From the NCBI RefSeq assembly GCF_001612725.1, contig NZ_BDAZ01000034.1, positions 113,271-177,270 of the forward strand: a DNA stretch of 64,000 bases, read 5' to 3'. This document shows, piece after piece, positions 43,603-50,956 of this stretch. Below the pieces are notes generated by a model that worked only from the letters and a program-made list of their open reading frames with translations, was not told the DNA's origin and searched no databases. Positions within the stretch are counted from its first letter, which is position 1, and the number at the start of each line of letters is the position of its first letter. Source of the DNA: Nocardia anaemiae NBRC 100462 (lineage in GTDB: Bacteria > Actinomycetota > Actinomycetes > Mycobacteriales > Mycobacteriaceae). Made by a program: the position numbers and the translations under genes.

Positions 43603-43738
43603 CCAACAGAGCGAGTCTTACGAGCGACCGTTCGCGATCCGTCTCGCGTCCGAGCCGTCGAAACGCATGCCGCAGCCGTGGCATTCGACCATCGAGCACG
43701 CGTGCAACAAGTGCCGAACGTCCCGCCCTCGGCGACCA
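43603..43738 (+). repeat. Structured dispersed repeat, tandem copy B2 (degenerate)
   Basis: The second unit starts GAGCGAGTCTTACGAGCGAC and keeps the first arm CTCGCGTCCGAGCCGTCGA; the second arm is lost. The spacer ends AGTGCCGAACGTCCCGCC, parallel to B1. Confidence 0.75.
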
Positions 43739-43882
43739 CCACGGAACGAGTCTTACGAGCGACCGTTCGCGGCCCGTCTCGCGTCCGAGTCGTCGAAGCG
43801 CATGCGACGAAGTCGCGAGTCTCGACGGCTCGGACGCGAGACACCAGGGGGCCGCGAACACGCCGCGGCGGAGCCGCGGCAA
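43739..43882 (+). repeat. Structured dispersed repeat, tandem copy B3 (intact)
   Basis: This is the best copy. Arms at 43778-43796 and 43822-43840 pair at 18 of 19 positions, with an inner GCGAC-GAA-GTCGC hairpin (43804-43816) and a trailing GC-rich hairpin (GCCGCGGCGGAGCCGCGGC, 43862-43880). It ends 25 bp before pimB'. The 43441-43905 gap has no gene. Confidence 0.85.
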
Positions 43883-43905
43883 ATTAGACACAGTAGTTTG
43901 TTCGC

Positions 43906-45033
43906 ATGGCCCGAACTCTGCTGGTTACCAATGATTTCCCGCCGCGGCCGGGCGGTATCCAGTCGTATTTGCAGGCGTTGGCCGGTGAGCTGCCGCCCGA
44001 TGATCTGGTCGTTTACGCTCCGCGGTGGCGTGGCGACAGTCATCTGAAATTCGATGCGAAACAGAAGTTCCAGGTGGTGCGCCACCCGACCACGCTGATG
44101 CTGCCGACACCGCTGGTGCTGCGGCGGGCCGCGCGCCTGCTGCGCAGCGAGAACTGCGACACGGTGTGGTTCGGTGCGGCGGCACCGCTGGCGCTGCTGT
44201 CGCCGATGCTGCGGCGCGCGGGTGCCACCCGGATTCTGGCGAGTACCCACGGCCACGAGGTCGGCTGGTCCATGCTGCCGGGTGCGCGGCAGGCGCTGCG
44301 CGCGATCGGCGAGCACACCGATGTCGTCACCTATGTCAGCAGATATACGCGCGGGCGGTTCGCCTCGGCGTTCGGGCCGAATGCCGCGCTCGAATATCTG
44401 CCGCCGGGAGTGGATACCGAGGTCTTCCGACCGGATCCGGCCGCGCGCGCGGAATTGCGCGAGCGCTACGGCCTCGGCGATCGCCCGACCATCCTGTGCC
44501 TGTCGCGACTGGTTCCGCGCAAGGGACAGGACGCATTGATCGTCGCCATGCTGGAGATCCGCGCTCGGATTCCCGGTGCGGTGCTGGTGATCGCGGGCGG
44601 CGGACCGTACGAGGACAAGTTGCACGGGCTCGCGGCGGCCCTCGGCCTCGGCGATGACGTGGTCTTCACCGGCCGCGTCCCGTCCAGCGAACTCGCGGCC
44701 CATCACACCCTTGCCGATGTGTTCGCCATGCCGAGCCGCACCCGAGGGGCCGGGCTCGATGTCGAAGGTCTCGGCATCGTGTATCTGGAGGCCTCCGCGT
44801 CCGGAGTGCCGGTGGTCGCCGGACGTTCGGGTGGTGCGCCGGAGACCGTGTTGGAGGGCAAGACCGGCCGCGTCGTCGACGGACGCAAGAGCACCGAGAT
44901 CGCCGATGCCATCGTCGAGATCCTGTCCGATCGCGATGCCGCCGCGCAGATGGGCGCGGCGGGACGCGCGTGGGTCGAGGAACAGTGGCGCTGGGACAGC
45001 CTGGGCGCTCGGCTACGTCAACTGCTGCAATAA
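43906..45033 (+). CDS. pimB: GDP-mannose-dependent alpha-(1->6) phosphatidylinositol monomannoside mannosyltransferase
   Basis: The 375-residue GT-B enzyme (family GT4) has the N-terminal TNDFPPRPGGIQSYLQAL loop, the STHGHEVGW motif, the sugar-nucleotide region LSRLVPRKGQD and the E-x7-E pair in GLDVEGLGIVYLEASASG. It adds the second mannose to phosphatidylinositol monomannoside on the cytoplasmic side of the membrane, in PIM, LM and LAM synthesis. The order with the Rv2186c- and Rv2185c-like genes matches mycobacteria, but the fadD15 gene (Rv2187) found there is missing here. Confidence 0.92.
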   Translation: MARTLLVTNDFPPRPGGIQSYLQALAGELPPDDLVVYAPRWRGDSHLKFDAKQKFQVVRHPTTLMLPTPLVLRRAARLLRSENCDTVWFGAAAPLALLSPMLRRAGATRILASTHGHEVGWSMLPGARQALRAIGEHTDVVTYVSRYTRGRFASAFGPNAALEYLPPGVDTEVFRPDPAARAELRERYGLGDRPTILCLSRLVPRKGQDALIVAMLEIRARIPGAVLVIAGGGPYEDKLHGLAAALGLGDDVVFTGRVPSSELAAHHTLADVFAMPSRTRGAGLDVEGLGIVYLEASASGVPVVAGRSGGAPETVLEGKTGRVVDGRKSTEIADAIVEILSDRDAAAQMGAAGRAWVEEQWRWDSLGARLRQLLQ

Positions 45034-45082
45034 AGGCGACGGCGGCTCACAGATCGGGGCTGTGATCTACTACGCTCGGGCC

Positions 45083-45472
45083 GTGAGCAGTATTCAGGTC
45101 GCTGATCAGACGTTCGTCGCCGCCCCAGGGGCCGCGGTCGCCGAGATCCTGGCCGGGGAGAACAATTGGCGCCGCTGGTGGCCCGATCTGACCCTCGGCG
45201 TCCGGGAAGACCGGGCCGACAAGGGTATTCGCTGGTCGGTCACCGGTGCGCTGACCGGAACCATGGAAGTATGGCTGGAGCCCGCCCTGGACGGGGTGAT
45301 CCTGCATTACTTCCTGCACGCCGAACCGAAGGCGCCGACCCGGGATCTGGCCGCGGCCAATCGGGCGCGCCGGGTGGCGGGCAAGGATATGTCGTTCGAG
45401 ATCAAGGCCAGGCTCGAGGCGGGCCGCGCGGCCGGTGTCGCACCGGCACACGCCGCCCCGACCGCCCGCTGA
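45083..45472 (+). CDS. Conserved small protein (Rv2186c-like, SRPBCC-type)
   Basis: The 129-residue protein (VSSIQVADQTFVAAPGAAVAEIL, then GIRWSVTGALTGTMEVWLEP) has the length I recall for M. tuberculosis Rv2186c and looks like a START/polyketide-cyclase fold. It is followed within 46 bp by a second SRPBCC protein. The start GTG 45083 gives the family length; a GTG at 45062 is also in frame. Function unknown. Confidence 0.72.
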   Translation: MSSIQVADQTFVAAPGAAVAEILAGENNWRRWWPDLTLGVREDRADKGIRWSVTGALTGTMEVWLEPALDGVILHYFLHAEPKAPTRDLAAANRARRVAGKDMSFEIKARLEAGRAAGVAPAHAAPTAR

Positions 45473-45517
45473 CGCGCACGAGCACAGCACAGCAGCTGAA
45501 AGGAATCGTTGTCCGCC

Positions 45518-45955
45518 ATGGCCGACAGGACCCAGAGGTCGATCATCATCGATGCACCGTCGCAGCGGGTGATGTCCGTCATCGCCGATCTGGAGTCCTA
45601 CCCGGAGTGGGTCTCGGCGGCGAAAACCGTTGAGGTGCTGGAGAAGAGCGCCGACGGCCGGGCCCGGACCGCGCGCTTCGTGCTGGATGCCGGAGTCGTC
45701 AAGGACACCTATGTGCTGTCCTACACTTGGCGGCCCGATGACAAATCGGTGAGTTGGACGCTGATCAGCGGTGATCTACAGAAGGCGCAGGACGGCACCT
45801 ACGAACTCGTCGATCAGCCCGACGGCACCACCGAGGTGATCTATGAGCTGACCGTCGACCTGAATATCCCCATGATCGGCATGTTCAAGCGCAAGGCCGA
45901 GAAGGTGATCACCGATACCGCGCTCAAGGAACTGAAGAAACGGGTCGAAGGCTGA
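45518..45955 (+). CDS. SRPBCC family protein (Rv2185c-like)
   Basis: The 145-residue protein resembles M. tuberculosis Rv2185c (TB16.3): IIIDAPSQRVMSVIADLESYPEWVSAAK, SWTLISGDLQKAQDGTYEL and MIGMFKRKAEKVI with a C-terminal KELKKRVEG. The fold has a hydrophobic cavity that binds lipids or other small molecules. The start ATG 45518 has AAAGGA 13 bases upstream; a TTG at 45509 is closer to it. It overlaps the ArsA-like gene at its stop. Confidence 0.88.
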   Translation: MADRTQRSIIIDAPSQRVMSVIADLESYPEWVSAAKTVEVLEKSADGRARTARFVLDAGVVKDTYVLSYTWRPDDKSVSWTLISGDLQKAQDGTYELVDQPDGTTEVIYELTVDLNIPMIGMFKRKAEKVITDTALKELKKRVEG

Positions 45956-47247
45956 TCGCGCACAAGCCCGAGGTAGCCAGTACTCGGGTCGAACTATTCA
46001 TCGGCAAAGGCGGAGTCGGCAAGACGACATGCGCCTGCGCTACCGCCATGGCCTATGCCAGGGCAGGGCAGCGGGTGCTGGTCGCTTCGCTGGATCAGGC
46101 GCATTCGCTCGGCGACGCGCTCGGCTTCCGATTCCCGCACGATCCCGGAACCGTGCCGGGAGTCGCGAGCGTGCTGCCCGGCCTCGATGTGATCGAGGTC
46201 GATTCCCTTGCGCTGCTCGAGGATCGGTTCCGCGATGTGGTGCGCGTGCTCGCGACCGGAACCGACCACAATCACGGCATCGACTTGGCCGCACTGGATC
46301 CGGCCGAGCTGACCGGACTGCCCGGCGTGCAGGAACTGCTGATGCTGGTGGAGATCACCCAGTTCGCCGCCGAGGACGACTGGGATGTGATCGTCGTCGA
46401 CTGCCCGCCCTCGGCGGATATGTTGCGCATCATCACCGCGCCGGAAACCCTGCTCGGATATGTGGAGCGGATGTGGCCGCCGCATGCGCGGGCGATGAGT
46501 ATGGTCGGCACCGATCTGCGGCGCGCGGTGCTGGCCACCACCGTCGAGCGGATCCTCGAGGCGGTGACCGAGGTGCGCGATCTGCTCGCCGATCACGGAC
46601 GAACCGGTGCGCGACTGATCACCGGCGCCGAACAGGTCGCCATCGCCGAATCGGAGCGGGTGCGTTCGGCGGCGGCGCTGCTCGGTCTGCGGTTGGACGC
46701 GGTGGTGGTGAACAAGGTGCTACCCGCCGTGCCCCCGCCGACCGCACTCGAGGTGGCCTCGCATCCCGCGGTGCAGTGGTATCTGAATCGACGCGCCGAA
46801 CAATTGGATGTAGTGAATCGACTACAACGGGGTATGAACGGGACACGGGTGCTGATCGCACAGCACACCGGGCCCGAACCGGTCGGGCTCACGTCCCTGT
46901 CCGCGCTGTCGTATGCGATGGATTCGGGTGAGCGGTTGAATGCCGACTCGAAGCTGAGCGACAATCCGGCGGAGGTTCGCACAAGTTCCGGCGAGCCGGT
47001 GGTTCGATTGGAATCGGGCACCGGTCTGCATTCGGTGTACGCGTTGCGGATGCACCTGCCCGTCGTCGATCCGGCGACGCTGCGACTGGGACGAGTGGAG
47101 GACGATTTGATCGTGGGAGCGGACGGGGTCCGACGCCGGGTGCGCTTGGCGCCGGTATTGCGACGGTGCACGGTCGACGGCGCCGAACTCGACAACGGCT
47201 ATCTGATCGTGCGTTTCCACCCGGACCCGGAAGCGTGGCCGGTATGA
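45952..47247 (+). CDS. ArsA/Get3-like ATPase (Rv2184c-like), apparent CTG start
   Basis: The protein is a deviant-Walker-A P-loop ATPase: GKGGVGKTT at residues 18-26 from CTG 45952, VIVVDCPPSADMLR (Walker B-like) and CPPSA/P-rich C-terminal regions. The usual ATG at 46048 lies after the P-loop, so a start there would remove the nucleotide site. Upstream there is no ATG, GTG or TTG in frame back to a TGA at 45844. The only sensible start is CTG 45952, which overlaps the SRPBCC stop as CTGA in the manner of ATGA couplings elsewhere here. Function in mycolata is unknown. Confidence 0.85.
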   Translation: MIAHKPEVASTRVELFIGKGGVGKTTCACATAMAYARAGQRVLVASLDQAHSLGDALGFRFPHDPGTVPGVASVLPGLDVIEVDSLALLEDRFRDVVRVLATGTDHNHGIDLAALDPAELTGLPGVQELLMLVEITQFAAEDDWDVIVVDCPPSADMLRIITAPETLLGYVERMWPPHARAMSMVGTDLRRAVLATTVERILEAVTEVRDLLADHGRTGARLITGAEQVAIAESERVRSAAALLGLRLDAVVVNKVLPAVPPPTALEVASHPAVQWYLNRRAEQLDVVNRLQRGMNGTRVLIAQHTGPEPVGLTSLSALSYAMDSGERLNADSKLSDNPAEVRTSSGEPVVRLESGTGLHSVYALRMHLPVVDPATLRLGRVEDDLIVGADGVRRRVRLAPVLRRCTVDGAELDNGYLIVRFHPDPEAWPV

Positions 47248-47324
47248 GCGAGCGTAGCGAGCGAATCATGTCACAGCGCGCATCGCGCATGCCGGAGCCG
47301 AGCGCTAGCGAGGCGCAGGCATGA
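47244..47324 (+). CDS. 26-codon mini-ORF linking the ArsA-like and Rv2183c-like genes
   Basis: ATG 47244 overlaps the ArsA-like stop (ATGA), and the TGA at 47322 overlaps the next ATG (ATGA). The 26-residue Ser/Glu/Arg-rich peptide comes from the GCGAGCG-TAGC-GAGCG linker type that I recall seeing between coupled genes in related actinobacteria. It probably carries ribosomes across a 73-bp gap rather than making a functional peptide. Confidence 0.4.
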   Translation: MSERSERIMSQRASRMPEPSASEAQA

Positions 47325-47788
47325 GCGATTCGAACGAATGGCCCGGCGCCGCCGAGCCCGGTGACGGCCTCAGCGAATTCGCCGCGGAGTTGAAGCTGCT
47401 GGCCGAGGCGGTGCTCGAACGGGTCGAACCCGTGCTGCGGCGCGCCGCCGACGGACAGCCGGACTGGTCGAGCTGCAGTTGGTGCCCGATCTGTGCGGCC
47501 GCGGCGCTGGCGCGCGGTGAACATCATGATGTGCTCGCGGTGGTGGCCGATCACGGGACCGCGATCGTCACGGTGCTGCGTGAGGCACTCGCCGGGGTGC
47601 CGGTCGATCCGGTGATGCCCGAAGACGGTGTGCCGCATGATCATTCGTTCGCTGCCGAGCGTCAGGACGACGACACCCCGGACGCGGAATCGGCAGCCGC
47701 CGAAGGCGATGCGCGCGCACGGCAGTCGAAACCGTCCGGGCGCAAGCGATCCCGCTATATCGGCATCCCCGTGACGATCAAGGCATGA
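47321..47788 (+). CDS. Conserved protein with CxxCxxC motif (Rv2183c-like)
   Basis: The 155-residue protein has a helical N-terminal half, a cysteine cluster CSWCPIC (metal binding is likely), and an acidic disordered tail ending GRKRSRYIGIPVTIKA with a basic C-terminus. Its position next to the ArsA-like ATPase and plsC parallels Rv2183c. It overlaps the ROK kinase by ATGA. I do not know its function. Confidence 0.75.
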   Translation: MSDSNEWPGAAEPGDGLSEFAAELKLLAEAVLERVEPVLRRAADGQPDWSSCSWCPICAAAALARGEHHDVLAVVADHGTAIVTVLREALAGVPVDPVMPEDGVPHDHSFAAERQDDDTPDAESAAAEGDARARQSKPSGRKRSRYIGIPVTIKA

Positions 47789-48798
47789 CGGCGCGAGTTG
47801 CGGATGCGCGACCGCTGACCGTCGGAATAGACGTCGGCGGCACCAATATTCGCGCATCGGTGGTCGACGGCGACGGCGAGGTGCTCGACACCGTGGTTGC
47901 GCCGACACCGCATTCGGCGCGGGCACTGGAGAATGCGCTGGACCGTGCGGTCCGCGAACTGTGCCGCAGACATCCGATCAGCGCGGTCGGCCTGGCGGTG
48001 GCCGGATTCATCAACGCCGATCGCTCGACGGTGCGCTTCGCACCGCACTTACCCTGGCAGGACACCCCGGTCGCGCAGCGGCTCACCGAACGCCTCGAAC
48101 TACCGGTGATCCTCGAGCACGACGCGAATGCCGCCATGTGGGCCGAGTACCGATTCGGCGCGGCGGCGGGCGGGCACAATTCGGTGCTCGTCGCGATCGG
48201 CACCGGAATCGGCGCGGCGCTGCTCATCGACGGCGAACTGTATCGGGGCACGCACGGCGTCGCACCGGAGCTGGGACATCTGCAGGTGGTGCCGCAGGGC
48301 CGGTCCTGTCCGTGCGGTAAGCGCGGCTGCTGGGAAAGGTATTGCAGCGGAACGGCTCTGGTCGACACCGCGATCGAAATGCTGGCCACCGACCCGGTGC
48401 ATTCGACGGTGCTGGCGCGCGAGGTGCTGCGCGATCCCGGTTCGCTGACCGGACGCCGGGTGGCGGGGGCGGCCCAGGACGGTGACCCGTTGGCGGTGGC
48501 GGTCATGGCCGATTTCGCCCGCTGGCTCGGGCTCGGGCTGGCCTTCGTCAGCGATATCTTCGATCCCGGACTGATCGTGATCGCCGGTGGCGTAAGCAGT
48601 TCGGCCGCGCAGTTCCTGGACGAGGCCCGCGAGGAGTACGCACGGGCGATCACCGGCGCGGGGCATCGACCGCTCGCCCGGATCCGGACCACGCAGCTCG
48701 GTGAGGCGGCGGGGATGGTCGGCGCGGCGGAGCTCGCCAGGGCCACCCTCGCCGAGACCGGCCGCGGCCGTTCCTGGGTGGCTCGTTCCACCCACTGA
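47785..48798 (+). CDS. ROK-family glucokinase
   Basis: The 337-residue sugar kinase has the ATP motif VGIDVGGTNIRASVVDG, sugar-site EHDANAAMWAEYRFG, and the ROK zinc-binding block ELGHLQVVPQGRSCPCGKRGCWERYCSG (one His, three Cys). These are typical of bacterial glucokinases that phosphorylate glucose in the cytoplasm, but other hexose substrates are possible. It is coupled to the preceding gene by ATGA. Confidence 0.85.
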   Translation: MTARVADARPLTVGIDVGGTNIRASVVDGDGEVLDTVVAPTPHSARALENALDRAVRELCRRHPISAVGLAVAGFINADRSTVRFAPHLPWQDTPVAQRLTERLELPVILEHDANAAMWAEYRFGAAAGGHNSVLVAIGTGIGAALLIDGELYRGTHGVAPELGHLQVVPQGRSCPCGKRGCWERYCSGTALVDTAIEMLATDPVHSTVLAREVLRDPGSLTGRRVAGAAQDGDPLAVAVMADFARWLGLGLAFVSDIFDPGLIVIAGGVSSSAAQFLDEAREEYARAITGAGHRPLARIRTTQLGEAAGMVGAAELARATLAETGRGRSWVARSTH

Positions 48799-48932
48799 AC
48801 GGTCGGTTATCAGTACTCGAGAACATGTGGTGAGATACACCGCTCAGCTTGGATGTGATCTGTACCCAGCGGTAAAGTCGGCAATTGACGGTTGTACCCG
48901 TAAACGATCCCGGCTGCGGGGGTTAGGACGCC

Positions 48933-49658
48933 ATGCTCTACTGGATGCTGAAGTACCTGTTCCCAGGACCGTTCATGCACCTCTACAACCGTCCGACGGT
49001 CGAAGGCGTTGAGCATATCCCCGCCGACGGACCGGCCATTCTGGCCGGGAACCACCTGTCCTTCTCGGACTGGTTGTTCGCTCCGCTGATGAGCCCGCGT
49101 CGGATCAGCTATCTCGCCAAGGCCGAATACTTCACCGCCCCGGGCTTCAAGGGTCGGCTGCAGAAGTTCTTCTTCACTGCCACCGGGCAGTACCCGATCG
49201 ACCGCAGCGGTGCCTCCGCGGCCGAGGACGCCCTCAATGCCGCACGCAAGCTGCTCGACAAGGGTCACCTCGTCGGCCTCTACCCGGAGGGCACCCGCTC
49301 CCCCGACGGTCGCCTGTACAAGGGCAAGACCGGCCTTGCCCGCCTCGCGCTCGAGACCGGTGTCCCCGTCATCCCGGTCGCCGTCATCGGCACCTTCGAG
49401 GTCTGCCCGCCCGGCCCGTTCCGCTGGCGCCGCCACAAGGTGACCGTCAAATTCGGCGCCCCCATCGACTTCTCCCGCTACGAGGGCATGGGCGGCAACC
49501 GCTTCGTCGAACGCGCCGTCACCGATGAGGTCATGTACGAACTCATGCGACTCGGCGGCCAGGAATACGTCGATGTCTATGCCGCCAGCCTGAAGAAGGG
49601 CGTTCCCAGCGGTTCCGCCCCCGAACCCACCCGCATCCCGGAGACGGCCGCCAGCTAG
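48933..49658 (+). CDS. plsC: 1-acyl-sn-glycerol-3-phosphate acyltransferase (PlsC-type, Rv2182c-like)
   Basis: The 241-residue membrane-associated acyltransferase has the catalytic NHLSFSDW (HX4D) motif, YPEGTRSPDG, the RxSGASA-like region (QYPIDRSGASA) and PVIPVAVIGT, blocks 1 to 4 of the PlsC family. It acylates lysophosphatidic acid to phosphatidic acid, or a related lipid acceptor in PIM synthesis. It lies 134 bp from the ROK gene and ends at a strong terminator. Confidence 0.9.
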   Translation: MLYWMLKYLFPGPFMHLYNRPTVEGVEHIPADGPAILAGNHLSFSDWLFAPLMSPRRISYLAKAEYFTAPGFKGRLQKFFFTATGQYPIDRSGASAAEDALNAARKLLDKGHLVGLYPEGTRSPDGRLYKGKTGLARLALETGVPVIPVAVIGTFEVCPPGPFRWRRHKVTVKFGAPIDFSRYEGMGGNRFVERAVTDEVMYELMRLGGQEYVDVYAASLKKGVPSGSAPEPTRIPETAAS

Positions 49659-49671
49659 CCCTCCGACCGCA

Positions 49672-49702
49672 ACGAGCCCGGTGCCGAATGCACCGGGCTC
49701 GT
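49672..49702 (+). terminator. Hairpin terminator after plsC
   Basis: A perfect 13-bp stem (49672-49684 with 49690-49702), a 5-nt loop and a T-rich tail (TCTGTTTC) follow the stop by 13 bp. Confidence 0.85.
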
Positions 49703-49924
49703 TCTGTTTCGGCGGCTCGACAGCCCGGTGCGCGTGTGCGGCGTTCGTGGCAGCGGCGCACGGGGCGGGCGGATCCGTGGCGTCTCGCAGCTGAGCGATC
49801 TCGCCCAACACCGAGGTGCGGGTCGCGGCTGAGGGGCACAATCACGGAGGTACGTGTTCCGAGTGCGGCAACTGCGGGCGTGCAGTGAAAGCTGGTGCAC
49901 CGCAAGACGAGCGAGGGAGTCACG

Positions 49925-50800
49925 GTGTCGGAGGTAGCGCCGGATCTGTTGTTGTCTCTCGCCGTGGCGGCGGCGCATCAGCTGGGGTATTCGTGTCATG
50001 TGGCGGCGGCCGATGACGTGATGTTGTCCGGTCCGGCGGGGGATGTGATGGTCGGGCTGACGAATTTGCGGCGCATGGCCGCGGATGAGCCGCCGGATCA
50101 GTGGCCCGCACTGGTGGCGGATTATCTGAGTACCGGGCTGGTCGATCTGGAGGTCGACCGCGATCCGCTCGATACCGGCGACTTCGCGATGATGCGGGGG
50201 CTCATCAGGACTCGGCTCTACTCCGGGCTCGGCGGTGCGCCGGATGTGGTGCGTCGCCAGGTCGCGCCACGGCTGATTCAGCGGGTGCTGATCGATCAGG
50301 TGCACACCATGGCTCCGGTCACCTATCCGATGCTGCGGCAGTGGCCGATCGACGAAGACGAGCTGTTCGCCCTCGCCGAGCAGAACACCCGCGGCGACGG
50401 TCCGCTGGAAGTGCTCACCCATCAGATCGATACGCCGACCGCCGACGGTGTCGAGATCACCATGCTGTGCGGCATCTCCGACTACGTCACCGCGCACGCG
50501 TGCTGGCTCGACGAGTATCCGGTGATCGGACCGGCGGGTGCGGTATTCGTGGTGCCGTCCCAGCGCCACATCTACGCCCATCCGGTGGCGAATCTCGAAG
50601 TGGTCCAGGCGACCACGGTGCTGGCCCAGGTCGCGGTGCTCGATTACACGCAGCGCCCGTGGCCGGTGAGCCAGGATGTCTACTGGTGGCACGGTGGCGC
50701 CATCGAGCTGGCCGCCGCCACTCAGCACACCGGTGACTCGCTGTGCATCTATCCGTCGGACGACTTCCTCGCCGCATTGAACGAACTCCCCGAGCCCTGA
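49925..50800 (+). CDS. Soluble protein of unknown function
   Basis: The 291-residue protein has no membrane segment. It has an alpha/beta look with LLSLAVAAAHQLGYSCHVAAADDVMLSGP at the start and PVTYPMLRQWPIDEDELFALAEQNTRGDG in the middle. The second stretch is loosely like DUF1444 proteins, but I am not sure of a relation. The start is GTG 49925 with GAGGGAG upstream. It lies between plsC and the second qcrB. Confidence 0.7.
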   Translation: MSEVAPDLLLSLAVAAAHQLGYSCHVAAADDVMLSGPAGDVMVGLTNLRRMAADEPPDQWPALVADYLSTGLVDLEVDRDPLDTGDFAMMRGLIRTRLYSGLGGAPDVVRRQVAPRLIQRVLIDQVHTMAPVTYPMLRQWPIDEDELFALAEQNTRGDGPLEVLTHQIDTPTADGVEITMLCGISDYVTAHACWLDEYPVIGPAGAVFVVPSQRHIYAHPVANLEVVQATTVLAQVAVLDYTQRPWPVSQDVYWWHGGAIELAAATQHTGDSLCIYPSDDFLAALNELPEP

Positions 50801-50956
50801 CGAGATCTCCGTCACACGGCAGCACCTCTCGCATCCAAGCCGTCACGTTTCGGACCACTCAACCGTCTTATGCGTACCGGTTTCCGATCGAGGAGGAGAT
50901 ACGACCATGCCTGTGCTGTCCATTCGTCACCAGGTGGCACCACTCGGGATCCCGCG

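Noticed and set aside
43416..43934. Frames encoding the recurring peptide TERVLRATVR...PSRV
   Set aside because: The peptide arises from the repeat units at 43467-43882; it appears in more than one frame, lacks ribosome sites and is explained by DNA repetition.
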